A stretch of DNA of 64,000 bases from Fimenecus sp964527585 (GTDB taxonomy: Bacteria; Bacillota; Clostridia; Oscillospirales; Acutalibacteraceae), in the NCBI GenBank assembly GCA_964527585.1, contig CAZGPE010000006.1, forward strand, positions 1 through 64,000, read 5' to 3'. Made by a program: the position numbers and the translations under genes. How positions within the stretch are numbered: the stretch's first letter is position 1; each line of letters begins with the position of its first letter. Below, piece after piece: positions 1 through 8,977 of the stretch. The notes under the pieces are model-generated. The model was not told the origin of the DNA and ran no database searches. It worked only from the letters and a program-made list of their open reading frames with translations.

Positions 1-289
1 TCGGAACGGCATAGGTTGAAAATCTAACATTTTGAGTTATATCAAAATTATCTATCGCTTTTATCAGTCCGATACAGCCGACTTGAAATAAATCGTCAAG
101 ATTTTCTCCACGGTTTACAAATCTCTGTATAACCGATAAAACAAGCCGTAAATTCCCGTTAATCAACTTATCTCTTGCGGTTTTGTCTCCCGATCTGATT
201 TTTTGCAACAGCTCCATTTTTTCTTTTTCTTTCAAAACCGTAAGTTTAGAAGTATTAACACCGCAAATTTCGACTTTACTGTATTGCAC
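1..289 (-). CDS. sigG: RNA polymerase sporulation sigma factor SigG (N-terminal part)
   Basis: Late forespore sigma factor, which directs RNA polymerase to forespore genes after engulfment. The gene runs off the left edge, so only about 96 residues are visible. They include the SigG-typical start VEICGVNTSKL, then NGNLRLVLSVIQRF and DDLFQVGCIGLIKAIDNF, which is sigma region 2 with the core-binding helix, and RFSTYAVP, the start of the -10 recognition part. The start is a GTG at 287-289 with AAAGGA about 7 bases upstream; no ATG fits this frame. It lies downstream of mtaB, separated by a terminator, so it probably has its own promoter. I saw no obvious sigma-F/G promoter in the short gap. The family assignment is very secure. 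Confidence 0.93.
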   Translation of the reverse strand, partial: MQYSKVEICGVNTSKLTVLKEKEKMELLQKIRSGDKTARDKLINGNLRLVLSVIQRFVNRGENLDDLFQVGCIGLIKAIDNFDITQNVRFSTYAVP

Positions 290-314
290 ACGATCATTCC
301 TTTAAGAAAATATG

Positions 315-353
315 TACAAACAAAAACCTCTGTTCTTATTATGAACAGAGGTT
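315..353 (-). terminator. Rho-independent terminator after mtaB
   Basis: An 11-bp perfect inverted repeat (AACCTCTGTTC at 325-335 with its complement at 343-353) has a 7-base loop. On the minus strand it is followed by a T-rich stretch at 315-324. It sits 30 bases past the mtaB stop and separates mtaB from sigG. Confidence 0.85.
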
Positions 354-382
354 CTGATTTTTATAAAATTTTCTATTAGAAT

Positions 383-1666
383 TTACTCGCTGTATGCATA
401 TTCGCAGTCGCTTCGTGTTATTTTTACTTTTACCGGAACACCGACCTCAAGCAAGGTGTTTTTAACGAGAACCGGTGTATAGTTAGCGGTATATCCGAAA
501 ACATATTCTCCGTCGTGTTTTGTTTCCGGAATTATTTCAACTGTTTTTCCGATTTGATTTTCAAGGAAATCCGTGCGCATTTCCTTAGCAGCCTGAGAAA
601 GAACCGAAACACGATTTTCCTTTACGGATTTTTCGATTTTTTCACCGAAATCAGCGGCTCTTGTTCCTTCTCTGACGGAATATGGGAATATATGTATTTT
701 TTCAAAGCCGACCTTTTTGGCAAAATTAACGGTTTCTTCGAAATCTTCTTGCGTTTCTCCGGAAAAACCAACCATTATGTCTGTTGTTAATGTGCAATCC
801 TCAAAGTTTTTACGAAGTTTTTTACAAAGTGAATAATACTCATCCGCAGTATAATGCCTGTTCATTCTTTTAAGCGTTCTGTCGCAGCCGCTTTGTAAAG
901 AAATGTGAAATTGCGGACAAAGTTTTTTGTTTTTCGAGAGTTCGTTAATTACTTCATCGGTCAAATGGTCGGGTTCAAGAGAACCGAGTCTTACTCTCTT
1001 GATTTTATCGTTTTCACAGGCCGCCTTTACGGCGTTATAAAACTTTTCTCCGGTATCCTTACCGTAAGCGGACAGATTTATTCCGACTAAAACGATTTCG
1101 TTAAATCCTTTATCCGCCAAAGCGTTTACTTCACTTTTGATTAGTTCGATCGGTTTTGACCTAACCCTGCCTCTTGCGTAAGGAATAACGCAGTAAGAAC
1201 AAAATCTGTCGCATCCGTCCTCGATTTTAACAATTGCTCTTGTTCTTTCATTGAATTCGTAAATCGGTTTTCCGCAAAATGCCTCACCGCTTTTATGCTG
1301 ATTTATTTCAACAATCCGTTCTCTGTCTTGAATGTATTTTTTCAGTTTTGACACCAAAGTTACATTGTCTCTGTTTCCGATTACAACATCGGCTTGTAAA
1401 AGGTCTTGCGCCATCTTCGGAAAAGCTTGCGGCATACATCCCGTTAAAACAACTATGCTCTGAGGACTGTTTCTTTTCAAGTGTCTTACGGTTTGCCTTG
1501 TTTTTCTGTCGCTTTCGGAAGTAACGGTGCAGGAATTGACAATAAAGACATCGGCATCATCATCTTTCAAAGTAATCTCAAATCCGTTTTCGATTAAATC
1601 TTCGGTAATTTCCTGCGTCTCATATTGATTGACTTTACAGCCGAGAGTATAAAGTTTGACTTTCAT
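383..1666 (-). CDS. mtaB: tRNA t6A37 methylthiotransferase MtaB
   Basis: Radical-SAM methylthiotransferase that converts t6A to ms2t6A at position 37 of ANN-decoding tRNAs. The N-terminal UPF0004 domain has cysteines 10, 46 and 77 for one [4Fe-4S] cluster. The radical SAM motif is CDRFCSYC, with cysteines 152, 156 and 159 for the second cluster. A C-terminal TRAM-like region follows. The opening YTLGCKVNQYETQ is typical of MtaB rather than MiaB, and 427 residues is the usual length. The ATG has an AGGAGA SD at good spacing. The gene follows the GH27 gene by 16 bases, so the two are probably co-transcribed, and a strong hairpin ends the unit. Confidence 0.93.
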   Translation of the reverse strand: MKVKLYTLGCKVNQYETQEITEDLIENGFEITLKDDDADVFIVNSCTVTSESDRKTRQTVRHLKRNSPQSIVVLTGCMPQAFPKMAQDLLQADVVIGNRDNVTLVSKLKKYIQDRERIVEINQHKSGEAFCGKPIYEFNERTRAIVKIEDGCDRFCSYCVIPYARGRVRSKPIELIKSEVNALADKGFNEIVLVGINLSAYGKDTGEKFYNAVKAACENDKIKRVRLGSLEPDHLTDEVINELSKNKKLCPQFHISLQSGCDRTLKRMNRHYTADEYYSLCKKLRKNFEDCTLTTDIMVGFSGETQEDFEETVNFAKKVGFEKIHIFPYSVREGTRAADFGEKIEKSVKENRVSVLSQAAKEMRTDFLENQIGKTVEIIPETKHDGEYVFGYTANYTPVLVKNTLLEVGVPVKVKITRSDCEYAYSE

Positions 1667-1682
1667 TTATTTCTCCTAAGCG

Positions 1683-3401
1683 TTATATTGATTTCACACG
1701 GAAAATTCTGACACCGTGAGGCATAACACGGGCATTTATGCAGGCGGTTGTAACATCAATTTCCTTGCTCCATAAATCAGTAAACTGATATGCTCCGAAG
1801 TTTACCAAGTCGGTATAACTTAAATCGGCAATTTCTCTAAGCGAAACGCTCATCTGCTTTTCACTGTTTGATTTGTTGAAAAAGCAAATAGCCACTTCCC
1901 CTTTATTAAGAGGTTTAACGAGTATATCCGAAATCGCATTCGTCTTGAATCTTCTGCACTGTACACCTTTTTTGTCCTGATTTACGGCAATCAAATCTTT
2001 ATTGGTTACGATTTGCAAAATTTTATTGTTGTAATCAACATTTCCATCACTATCAATAAACTTTCTGACATCATTGCCGAGAATCAGCGGTGCATTTAAC
2101 ATACACCAAAGAGTAAAATGCGTTTTATTTTCTTCAACGGTAAGGTTTCCGTTTCCGACTTCAAGCATATCGGGATCATTCCATCCGCCTATGCCGGAAT
2201 AATCGGCAAGTTTAACATTAACTTCGTATATTCCGAGAACAGATGCCCAAATCGGCTTAATATCCGGAGTGGTTCGCCAAAGATTGCCTGCCTGCGCACC
2301 CCATTTCCACGGTTTATTGCGTCCCCATTCGCAAATTGAGTAAACAATCGGCTTTTCGGGAACATTGTTCTTTTGAGCATACAATTTTGTCGCACGCTTG
2401 AGTTCTTTTCCCATATTCGTATACTGCGTAGCGGCACTGTCCATTTTCGATGCAATCGGATTTTTAATTTCAAGCGTATTTGCACCTTCAAGAAGATTAA
2501 CGGTAATTTGTGTTCTGCCTGTTTTACTCCAAGCCTTAGTAGGCGGAAAATTAACGGGATAAACATCTTTTCCGTTTACGGTTACGGTTGCGTATTTTTC
2601 GGTTTCACCGTTTTTTCTGAAAACAACAGTGAGAATATATTCACCCTCACAAGCAACATTTACAAAACTGAATTTAATACTTCCGAGATTACTGTCAAGG
2701 CGTGAAACATAAGCTCCGTCATTATCCTCGATGATTTTTGCCGAACCGTAAAGTTCGCCGTTTTCAGCTTCTAAAACTTGCTCGTTTTCGCCGTTTTTAT
2801 CGGTGATGATAATTTTATCAATTAACGGAGCTTTTGTGCTTATAGGCTTATTATGACAAAAATCGTACTTGAAATATTCAATTCCCCATTCGGCAAATGT
2901 TTCGGCGTCTATTCGTTCGTTTCCTAAACTTGCCGGCAAATCCTCACAGGTTAAAGTTCCGTTCGAAGAATAAATGCCGACCTTAAATCCCATAGAATTC
3001 AAATCATCAACCAAAGGCTTAATTCCTCTCGGAAATGTTGCGAGATCGCCTTGAAGTCTACCGTCTTTATCTCTCATCGAACTGTGCCAGCAGTCGTCAA
3101 TATTAACGAAATTATATCCCGCATCAAGCAAACCGCATTTTTTCATAGCGGATGCTGTCTGAAGAATTTTTTCTTCACTGATTTCGTTTCTGAAGCAGTT
3201 CCAACTTGCCCATCCCATAGGCGGAGTAAGTGCAACGCCGTTATTGTAAGTATCGGTGGATTTTATATGAACTCCGAGTTTGGATACGGCTTTTCTGATA
3301 TCGCATTCCGGGCAAAAATCACTTTTCTTCTTTTTTGCGACAATTCCGACAGTTGCGGCAACACCTGCCAAAGCCGCTGCGGATAAAACTTTACCTAACA
3401 T
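1683..3401 (-). CDS. GH27 alpha-galactosidase-like glycosidase with inserted CBM35-like domain
   Basis: Retaining glycoside hydrolase of family 27; the known activity is removal of terminal alpha-galactose (some members act on alpha-N-acetylgalactosamine or beta-arabinopyranose). Visible landmarks are LTPPMGWASWNCF (about 58-70), NIDDCW (about 100-105), the nucleophile Asp180 in YFKYDFC, and GGWNDPDML (about 405-413) carrying the acid/base Asp. Residues 195-325 form a beta-rich insert with CBM35-like features (GEYILTVVF, VTVNGKDVY, LLEGANTLEI). The N-terminus has one hydrophobic segment (5-22), then KKKK and a CPEC pair, so it may be membrane-anchored. I start at the ATG at 3401 with GGAAAGGG 8 bases upstream. 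The longer frame to 3449 would begin inside the preceding terminator. This gives about 572 residues. Confidence 0.88.
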   Translation of the reverse strand: MLGKVLSAAALAGVAATVGIVAKKKKSDFCPECDIRKAVSKLGVHIKSTDTYNNGVALTPPMGWASWNCFRNEISEEKILQTASAMKKCGLLDAGYNFVNIDDCWHSSMRDKDGRLQGDLATFPRGIKPLVDDLNSMGFKVGIYSSNGTLTCEDLPASLGNERIDAETFAEWGIEYFKYDFCHNKPISTKAPLIDKIIITDKNGENEQVLEAENGELYGSAKIIEDNDGAYVSRLDSNLGSIKFSFVNVACEGEYILTVVFRKNGETEKYATVTVNGKDVYPVNFPPTKAWSKTGRTQITVNLLEGANTLEIKNPIASKMDSAATQYTNMGKELKRATKLYAQKNNVPEKPIVYSICEWGRNKPWKWGAQAGNLWRTTPDIKPIWASVLGIYEVNVKLADYSGIGGWNDPDMLEVGNGNLTVEENKTHFTLWCMLNAPLILGNDVRKFIDSDGNVDYNNKILQIVTNKDLIAVNQDKKGVQCRRFKTNAISDILVKPLNKGEVAICFFNKSNSEKQMSVSLREIADLSYTDLVNFGAYQFTDLWSKEIDVTTACINARVMPHGVRIFRVKSI

Positions 3402-3420
3402 TTGCAAAACCCTTTCCGTA

Positions 3421-3454
3421 AAAAAAGAGGATAGCGAAAACAATTTCACTATCC
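3421..3454 (-). terminator. Rho-independent terminator after ispH-rpsA
   Basis: The inverted repeat at 3429-3437 and 3446-3454 gives a 9-bp stem. One position pairs only as U-G when read on the minus strand, which supports that direction. A T-run on the minus strand follows (3421-3427). It lies between the ispH-rpsA stop and the GH27 start. Confidence 0.8.
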
Positions 3455-3474
3455 CCCTGTTTAATAAAATTCAA

Positions 3475-5484
3475 TTATTCTTCAACAGCTGTTTCTTCTG
3501 TTTCAACAACCGCTTCTTCAGCAGCAGGAGGATCAAGAAGAGCTTTAATCGAAAGGCTTACACGCTTTTTATCAAAATCAACATCAAGAATCTTAACATT
3601 AACTTCCTGTCCGACTTTGAGTACATCCGCTGTGTTTGCAACATGTGAATAAGAAATCTCGGAAATATGGATAAGTCCGTCAATTCCGGGAATTATGCTT
3701 GCAAAAGCACCGAAAGTTGTAAGACCTACAACCTTTGCGGTAAGTTCAGTGCCTACGGGATAATCTCTCTTAAGGATTTCCCACGGATTGTCTTCTACTT
3801 TCTTGAATCCGAGAGAAATTTTCTTGTTTTCGGCATCAAGAGCTTTTATGTAAACTTCAACGGTATCACCGACATTTACAACTTCCGAAGGATGCTTAAT
3901 TCTTGTCCATGAAAGTTCGGAAATATGGATCATTCCGTCAACTCCGCCGATGTCAACAAAAGCACCGTACTTTGTAAGAGAACGAACAACACCTGTATAT
4001 TTCTGTCCTTCTTCAGCCTGACTCCAGAACTTCTCGGCCTCTTCTTTGCGAATATCTCTGTTAGCGGCTTTAATTGAGCCTACAACTCTGCGTCTTCTCT
4101 TATCAGCTTCGATAATCTTAAATTTAACCGTATTGCCTACCATTTCTTCAAGAGAATCGTTTCTGCTGAATTTAGAAAGAGAAGCGGGAACGAATACACG
4201 GATACCGTTGTACTGAACATAAAGTCCTTTGCCGTCTCCGACAACACCGGTAACCTTACCTTCAACAACTTCATCGCTGTCCGCATTGATAGTTTCCCAT
4301 GCTTTAGCGGCATCGTAACGCTTCTTGGAAAGCATTACGGTTCCTTCAGCATCGTTTGTTTTCATAATAATGAGATCTAACTTATCACCGATTTTAACTT
4401 CGCTTGCTAAATCGCAATTGGGATCAGTGCTGAATTCGTTTGCGGGAATATAACCTGTATGTTTTCTTCCGACAATCTCAACTTCAACTTCAGACGGTGA
4501 AACACCGACTACTACGCCTACAACTTTTTGATCTGTGCTTTCATCTATATATTCTTCAAGCATAGCAGCAAAAGATGTATCTTCAGCCATTGTTGCCTCC
4601 TCCTTTACTGCATTTGTGCTGACTGTTTGTTCTAATTTTTCGGTCATTGTTTTCAGTACCTCCTTAATTATACTGTCGGGAGTCGATGCTCCGGCAGTAA
4701 CGCCGACTGACTCAAACTCGGAAAAATCAATATCTTTTAATTCTTCGTAAGTTTCAATCAGATAAGTAGGGCAATTGGATTCACACACAGATTTCAGCTT
4801 AGCCGTATTAGAACTTTGACGGCCGCCTATGATTATCATGGCGTCATTTTTAAGCGAAAGCTGAGCGGCTTCCTTTTGTCTTTCTTCTGTCGCATTACAT
4901 ATTGTATCAAAAATTACGGCGTTTGTATAGTAATTTTTAATTTTTTTTGCATATTTTTCAAAAGATTTTATAGAAAAAGTCGTTTGCGAAACCAAAATTA
5001 GATGATTATTTACTAAATCAGGATTAGAACTAATAATTTCATCAAGTTCTTCCTCGGTATTGAATACATAAGAAGGTCCTTTGCAATAGCTTCTTATACC
5101 GATAACTTCCGGGTGAGTCTTATCCCCCGCAATAAATGTTACCGTATCTTCATTTGAGTTTTCACTGACAGTTCTGTGAATTTTCGAAACAAACGGACAA
5201 GTAGCATCACAGTAATTCGGCGAAGCCGACTTAACATCGTTTAATATTTCTTTTGTTACTCCGTGAGTACGGACAACCAATACATCATTTTCACCGCATT
5301 CGTCAGGATGATCGACAATCCTTACTCCTCGTTTTTCAAAAGACGAAATCACCTGCGGATTATGAATTATAGGCCCTAATGTACAAACACTTTTGCCGTC
5401 ATCAACTAATTTTTCGAGCAGATTCACCGCTCTGTTTACTCCGAAGCAAAATCCCGCCGTTTCAGCAAGCGTTATTTCCCGCAA
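3475..5484 (-). CDS. ispH: IspH (HMBPP reductase) fused to ribosomal protein S1-like domains
   Basis: The N-terminal third is 4-hydroxy-3-methylbut-2-enyl diphosphate reductase, the last step of the MEP isoprenoid pathway. Its three cluster cysteines are visible: C13 in GFCFGV, C96 in DATCPFV and C196 in TICNATEE. From about residue 305 onward come four S1 RNA-binding repeats, two with the GAFV/GAFA...GLIHISE type core. This fusion is known in many Clostridia. The gene overlaps the plsC stop by 13 bases. I start at the TTG at 5484, which has GGGAGGA about 6 bases upstream; the in-frame TTG at 5499 would lie on that SD. Two internal ATGs near the fusion junction carry SD sites of their own (separate entry). 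A terminator follows. Confidence 0.93.
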   Translation of the reverse strand: MREITLAETAGFCFGVNRAVNLLEKLVDDGKSVCTLGPIIHNPQVISSFEKRGVRIVDHPDECGENDVLVVRTHGVTKEILNDVKSASPNYCDATCPFVSKIHRTVSENSNEDTVTFIAGDKTHPEVIGIRSYCKGPSYVFNTEEELDEIISSNPDLVNNHLILVSQTTFSIKSFEKYAKKIKNYYTNAVIFDTICNATEERQKEAAQLSLKNDAMIIIGGRQSSNTAKLKSVCESNCPTYLIETYEELKDIDFSEFESVGVTAGASTPDSIIKEVLKTMTEKLEQTVSTNAVKEEATMAEDTSFAAMLEEYIDESTDQKVVGVVVGVSPSEVEVEIVGRKHTGYIPANEFSTDPNCDLASEVKIGDKLDLIIMKTNDAEGTVMLSKKRYDAAKAWETINADSDEVVEGKVTGVVGDGKGLYVQYNGIRVFVPASLSKFSRNDSLEEMVGNTVKFKIIEADKRRRRVVGSIKAANRDIRKEEAEKFWSQAEEGQKYTGVVRSLTKYGAFVDIGGVDGMIHISELSWTRIKHPSEVVNVGDTVEVYIKALDAENKKISLGFKKVEDNPWEILKRDYPVGTELTAKVVGLTTFGAFASIIPGIDGLIHISEISYSHVANTADVLKVGQEVNVKILDVDFDKKRVSLSIKALLDPPAAEEAVVETEETAVEE
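4588..4606 (-). promoter_or_regulatory. Internal SD and ATG at the IspH/S1 junction
   Basis: Inside the fused gene, on the minus strand, AAAGGAGGAGG precedes an in-frame ATG at 4590 (MAEDTSF...) by about 5 bases. That is exactly where the S1 half begins. A second SD (AAGGAGGT) precedes the ATG at 4647. These could let ribosomes start a free S1-like protein. The sequence is seen directly; its use is an inference. Confidence 0.55.
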
Positions 5485-6110
5485 TGTCCTTCCTCCCAAA
5501 GTGCCGTAATATCTCCCATAATGCGTTTTGTCGCATCACGGAGTTCTTTCGGTGAATGTTCATCCGAAAATCCGAATTCTTCGTTTTTGATAACCTTACC
5601 GAAATGAACGGTAAGTCTTGTTCCTTTTTTATATTCATCACAAGTATAAATACAAACAGGCAAAACATCGGCACCGGTTTGTTTCGCAATAAGCGCCGTG
5701 CCCGATTTACCTCTTTTGGAAGGCTTAAAATCCTTAGATCGTGTGCCTTCCGGGAAAATACCGAGTATATATCCGTTTTTTACAATTTCCTGTGCAAATT
5801 CAACGGATGCCGTATCCCCTTGTCCACGCCTTACCGGAAAAGCGTTGAGATGTTTCAAAAACAGTCCGAGTGCATTGTTTTCGAAAAGTTCTTCTTTTGC
5901 CATAAAGTGAATTGTTCTTTTTACACCTCTGCCGAGTATTATGGGATCAACACCGCTTTGATGGTTACAGGCCAAAATCAATCCTTTATCTTTAGGAACA
6001 TTTTCAAGTCCGATATAATTGACCTTGTATCTTAAACAAAAAATAACCGCAACAAATCTCAACACCTGATAAAGTTTATATTCCTTGAGTTTTGAAAAGT
6101 CGTATTGCAT
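5472..6110 (-). CDS. plsC: 1-acyl-sn-glycerol-3-phosphate acyltransferase
   Basis: Membrane-associated acyltransferase that makes phosphatidic acid from lysophosphatidic acid in phospholipid synthesis. The HX4D catalytic motif is NHQSGVD at about residues 50-56, and the substrate motif FPEGTRSKD is at about 118-126. A hydrophobic N-terminal segment (about 15-28) fits membrane association. Length 212 is usual. The ATG at 6110 overlaps the cmk stop codon and has GGAGAG upstream. Order cmk-plsC-ispH/rpsA on one transcript is a common Clostridia arrangement, so translation is likely coupled through the three genes. Confidence 0.92.
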   Translation of the reverse strand: MQYDFSKLKEYKLYQVLRFVAVIFCLRYKVNYIGLENVPKDKGLILACNHQSGVDPIILGRGVKRTIHFMAKEELFENNALGLFLKHLNAFPVRRGQGDTASVEFAQEIVKNGYILGIFPEGTRSKDFKPSKRGKSGTALIAKQTGADVLPVCIYTCDEYKKGTRLTVHFGKVIKNEEFGFSDEHSPKELRDATKRIMGDITALWEEGHCGK

Positions 6111-6775
6111 TAAATTCTCTCCTTGATAATACCGACAATTTTATTCTTAGCGGCATCGAAATCCAAATCCGATGTATCGACTATTATACTGTCATCGGCA
6201 GGTTTTAACGGTGCTATTTCACGGTGTGAGTCTTGATAGTCTCTGATTTTCAAATCTTCGAGAACTTCCTGCAAAGTAGTTTCAACACCACGGGCAATAA
6301 GTTCTTTATACCGTCTGTTAGCACGCTCCTGAGCGGAAGCCGTTAAAAATATTTTAATCTGAGCTTTCGGAAGAACAACGGTACCGATGTCTCTTCCGTC
6401 CATAAGGCAGTTGTTTTTCGAAGCGATTTCACGCTGCAAATCAAATAAAAACGCCCGTACACACGCTATTGCCGAAACATCCGAAGCCGCCATAGAAGCA
6501 TCCGGAGTTCTTATATCGAAAGAAACATCTTCACCGTTGAGGTAAACATACTGAACTCCGTCAATAAATTTTAATTCCACTTTAATTTCACCGAGAATAC
6601 TTTCAATACCGGAACTGTCTTTTGTATTGATTCCTTTACGCAAAGCATAAATACCGACTGCACGGTAAAGCGCTCCGGTATCAACATAGATATATCCCAA
6701 TTCTTTGGCAACGGCACGGGAAATGGTGCTTTTACCTGCACCTGCCGGTCCGTCAACAGCAACATTTATAAACAT
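6110..6775 (-). CDS. cmk: Cytidylate kinase
   Basis: Phosphorylates CMP and dCMP to the diphosphates using ATP. The P-loop GPAGAGKST lies near residue 10. The CMP-binding features YVDTGALYRAV and DGRDIGTVVLP are present, as is the lid region RRYKELIARG. The start is placed at the ATG at 6775 with GAGAGG upstream, giving 221 residues, the family norm. The longer frame begins with a TTG at 6796 and adds seven residues unlike the family. The stop overlaps the plsC start, and the flavoprotein gene ends 26 bases upstream, so it is part of the same minus-strand operon. Confidence 0.95.
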   Translation of the reverse strand: MFINVAVDGPAGAGKSTISRAVAKELGYIYVDTGALYRAVGIYALRKGINTKDSSGIESILGEIKVELKFIDGVQYVYLNGEDVSFDIRTPDASMAASDVSAIACVRAFLFDLQREIASKNNCLMDGRDIGTVVLPKAQIKIFLTASAQERANRRYKELIARGVETTLQEVLEDLKIRDYQDSHREIAPLKPADDSIIVDTSDLDFDAAKNKIVGIIKERI

Positions 6776-6801
6776 AATATCTATCCTCTCTGACAAATTA
6801 T

Positions 6802-8031
6802 TTATACACTCATTCCCGCAACATATCCCGTTGAAAAGGCTATTTGCAAATTAAATCCGCCTGTATACGCATCGACATCAATAACTTCACCCGCAAAATA
6901 AAGGTTTTCGCATAGTTTTGATTCCATTGTTTTCGGATTGAGTTGTTTACAGTCAACTCCGCCGGATGTTATTATCGCTTCTTCGATCGAGCAGAAATTC
7001 AAAACCGTAAGTTTCATATTCTTAATTGTACTGACAAGGCTTTGGCGCATTTCTTTTGTTACTTGATTACACTTGGTTGCAGGGCGTATTTTAGAAAGCC
7101 TTATTACCGGATTTATAATCGCTCTGGGCAAAAGCATCCCCAAGGAATTGGAAATCGCCTTATTGCTGTTTTCAAGTAAATCACGCTGGATTCTCTCGTC
7201 AAGTTTATGCTCATCAAGTGCCGGCTTCATATCAATGTATATTTCATATCTTCCGCTTTCCATATTCCTCATATGAGCACTTGCGGAAAGAATCATCGGT
7301 CCCGATACACCGAAATGAGTAAAAAGCATTTCTCCGAAATCGGAATAAATCTGTTTTCCGGTTTTTGTATCAATAACTTTTATTGCCGCATTTCTCAGCG
7401 AAAGTCCCATCGCTTCACTGCAATACCCTTCACGGCAGGTAAGCGCCACCAAAGACGGTTTAATATCGACAATATTATGTCCGACGCTTCTTGCCAAAAT
7501 ATATCCGTCTCCCGTTGAACCGGTTTTAGAATAAGATTTTCCGCCTGTTGCGATTATAACCTTATCAGCAAAATAAGTTTCGCCGTTTTCGGTTTCAACA
7601 CCTTTTATCCGAGAACCCTCGAGAATCAGTTTTTTTACCCTTGCCGTTTTACGCTTAACCGATGACTGAGTGATAAACTTATTAAGCGCATCGACAATAT
7701 CCATCGCTCTGTCGCTTACGGGAAAAACACGGTTCCCTCTTTCAACTTTAAGCGGAACACCGAGATTTTCGAAAAATTCTCTTGTCCGGGTTGTATTAAA
7801 TTCGGAAAAAGCGCTGTATAAAAATCTGCCGTTTTGCGGAACATTGGAAATCAAAGTCTGAATGTCCGTTTCGGCATTCGTAACATTGCATCTTCCTTTT
7901 CCGGTAACAAGAACTTTTCGTGCTATTTTATCGTTTCTTTCAAGTAAAAGAACATCATTTCCGTTCTTTGCCGCAGTTCCCGCTGCCATACATCCCGCAG
8001 CACCGGCTCCGACAACTATAACTTTACTCAT
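6802..8031 (-). CDS. HI0933/YhiN-family FAD-dependent oxidoreductase
   Basis: Flavoprotein of the BaiN/HI0933 family; the natural substrate of most members is unknown, and some are called aminoacetone oxidases. The N-terminal Rossmann motif VIVVGAGAAG binds FAD. VIIATGGKSYSKTGSTGDGY and a C-terminal FAGEVIDVDAYTGGFN motif are family signatures. The start at 8031 (MSKVIVVGAG) has GAGGA upstream and overlaps the end of the RpiR gene by 8 bases, so they are translationally coupled. The longer frame adds 27 residues within the RpiR gene and is rejected. Length is 409 residues. Confidence 0.88.
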   Translation of the reverse strand: MSKVIVVGAGAAGCMAAGTAAKNGNDVLLLERNDKIARKVLVTGKGRCNVTNAETDIQTLISNVPQNGRFLYSAFSEFNTTRTREFFENLGVPLKVERGNRVFPVSDRAMDIVDALNKFITQSSVKRKTARVKKLILEGSRIKGVETENGETYFADKVIIATGGKSYSKTGSTGDGYILARSVGHNIVDIKPSLVALTCREGYCSEAMGLSLRNAAIKVIDTKTGKQIYSDFGEMLFTHFGVSGPMILSASAHMRNMESGRYEIYIDMKPALDEHKLDERIQRDLLENSNKAISNSLGMLLPRAIINPVIRLSKIRPATKCNQVTKEMRQSLVSTIKNMKLTVLNFCSIEEAIITSGGVDCKQLNPKTMESKLCENLYFAGEVIDVDAYTGGFNLQIAFSTGYVAGMSV

Positions 8032-8899
8032 CGTAATTTTCCTCTTCTTTCTCATAAACCTGATATTTTTCCCATACATTCTCAAGTTCGTTAAAATTAC
8101 GGTAAGCGTCATTTTTTCTGCTGAGAGTTACACTCGCAATTAAAGCGTTTATAAGGCTCAAAGGCGCAGCCAAAGAATCTACGACCGATGCCATATTGCT
8201 CTTTGCGACAAGAAGGTGATCACTAAACGGAGCAATCGGAGATTTATCGGAATCGGTAATCGAAATTACCGTTGCTTTCCTATCTGAAATAAAACGAAGA
8301 GTATTAACCGCTTGCTTTGAATATCTTGGGAAACTAATCGCTATACAAACATCACCCTCGCCTATTCTGAAAACCTGTTCGAACATCTCCGAAGCACTCG
8401 ATGAATTAACAAGGATAACATTATCGAAAACAAGATTGAAATAAAAAGCAAGAAAACTCGCTAAAGCGGATGAAGAACGGACACCCAATATATATATTTT
8501 ATTTGCACTGTTAATAGCTCTGACGGATTCTTCAAACGCCTCTTTCGAAACAGTTTCCGCAGTCTGTCTTATAAGGTTTATGTCATCGTTTAACACCGTA
8601 CTGATAATATCGTTATTACCTATGAGTGATTGCGAAACTTCCATTCTTTGAACGGTTGTGAGTTTAGACTTAATCATTTGCTGAAGTTCTTTTTGAAGTT
8701 CCGGATACCCCTTAAAACCGAGTTCGGAAGCAAAACGCACGACAGTAGACTCGCTTACTCCGACTTTTTCACCTAAAGCCGCAGCGGTCATAAAAGCCGC
8801 TTTATCGTAATTTTCCGAAATAAATGCTGCTATTTTTTTATGGCTTTTCGAATACTTGGCGGTTTTATCGGCAAGTTTCGTCAACAAATTAACTTTCAT
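8024..8899 (-). CDS. MurR/RpiR-family transcriptional regulator
   Basis: DNA-binding regulator with an N-terminal helix-turn-helix (about residues 1-75, including LGEKVGVSESTVVRFASELGFKG) and a C-terminal SIS sugar-phosphate-binding domain (about 115-260, including YILGVRSSSALASFLAFYF). Members usually sense phosphosugars and control sugar catabolism. No sugar gene is adjacent, so the regulon cannot be deduced here. The ATG has AAAGGA about 11 bases upstream, a rather long spacing. It is coupled to the following flavoprotein gene by an 8-base overlap. Confidence 0.9.
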   Translation of the reverse strand: MKVNLLTKLADKTAKYSKSHKKIAAFISENYDKAAFMTAAALGEKVGVSESTVVRFASELGFKGYPELQKELQQMIKSKLTTVQRMEVSQSLIGNNDIISTVLNDDINLIRQTAETVSKEAFEESVRAINSANKIYILGVRSSSALASFLAFYFNLVFDNVILVNSSSASEMFEQVFRIGEGDVCIAISFPRYSKQAVNTLRFISDRKATVISITDSDKSPIAPFSDHLLVAKSNMASVVDSLAAPLSLINALIASVTLSRKNDAYRNFNELENVWEKYQVYEKEEENYDE

Positions 8900-8977
8900 T
8901 AAAGCATTTTTCCTTTATTTATGTTATTTAGAATATTATAGACGAGAAAAGACCGATTTGCAAGATTTCTTGCAAAA

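Noticed and set aside
3402..3449. Longer N-terminus for the GH27 protein starting at 3449
   Set aside because: These codons lie in the ispH-rpsA terminator stem; the ATG at 3401 has the proper SD.
5556..6035. 159-codon plus-strand frame opposite plsC
   Set aside because: Antisense to the catalytic plsC region, no SD or promoter; shadow frame.
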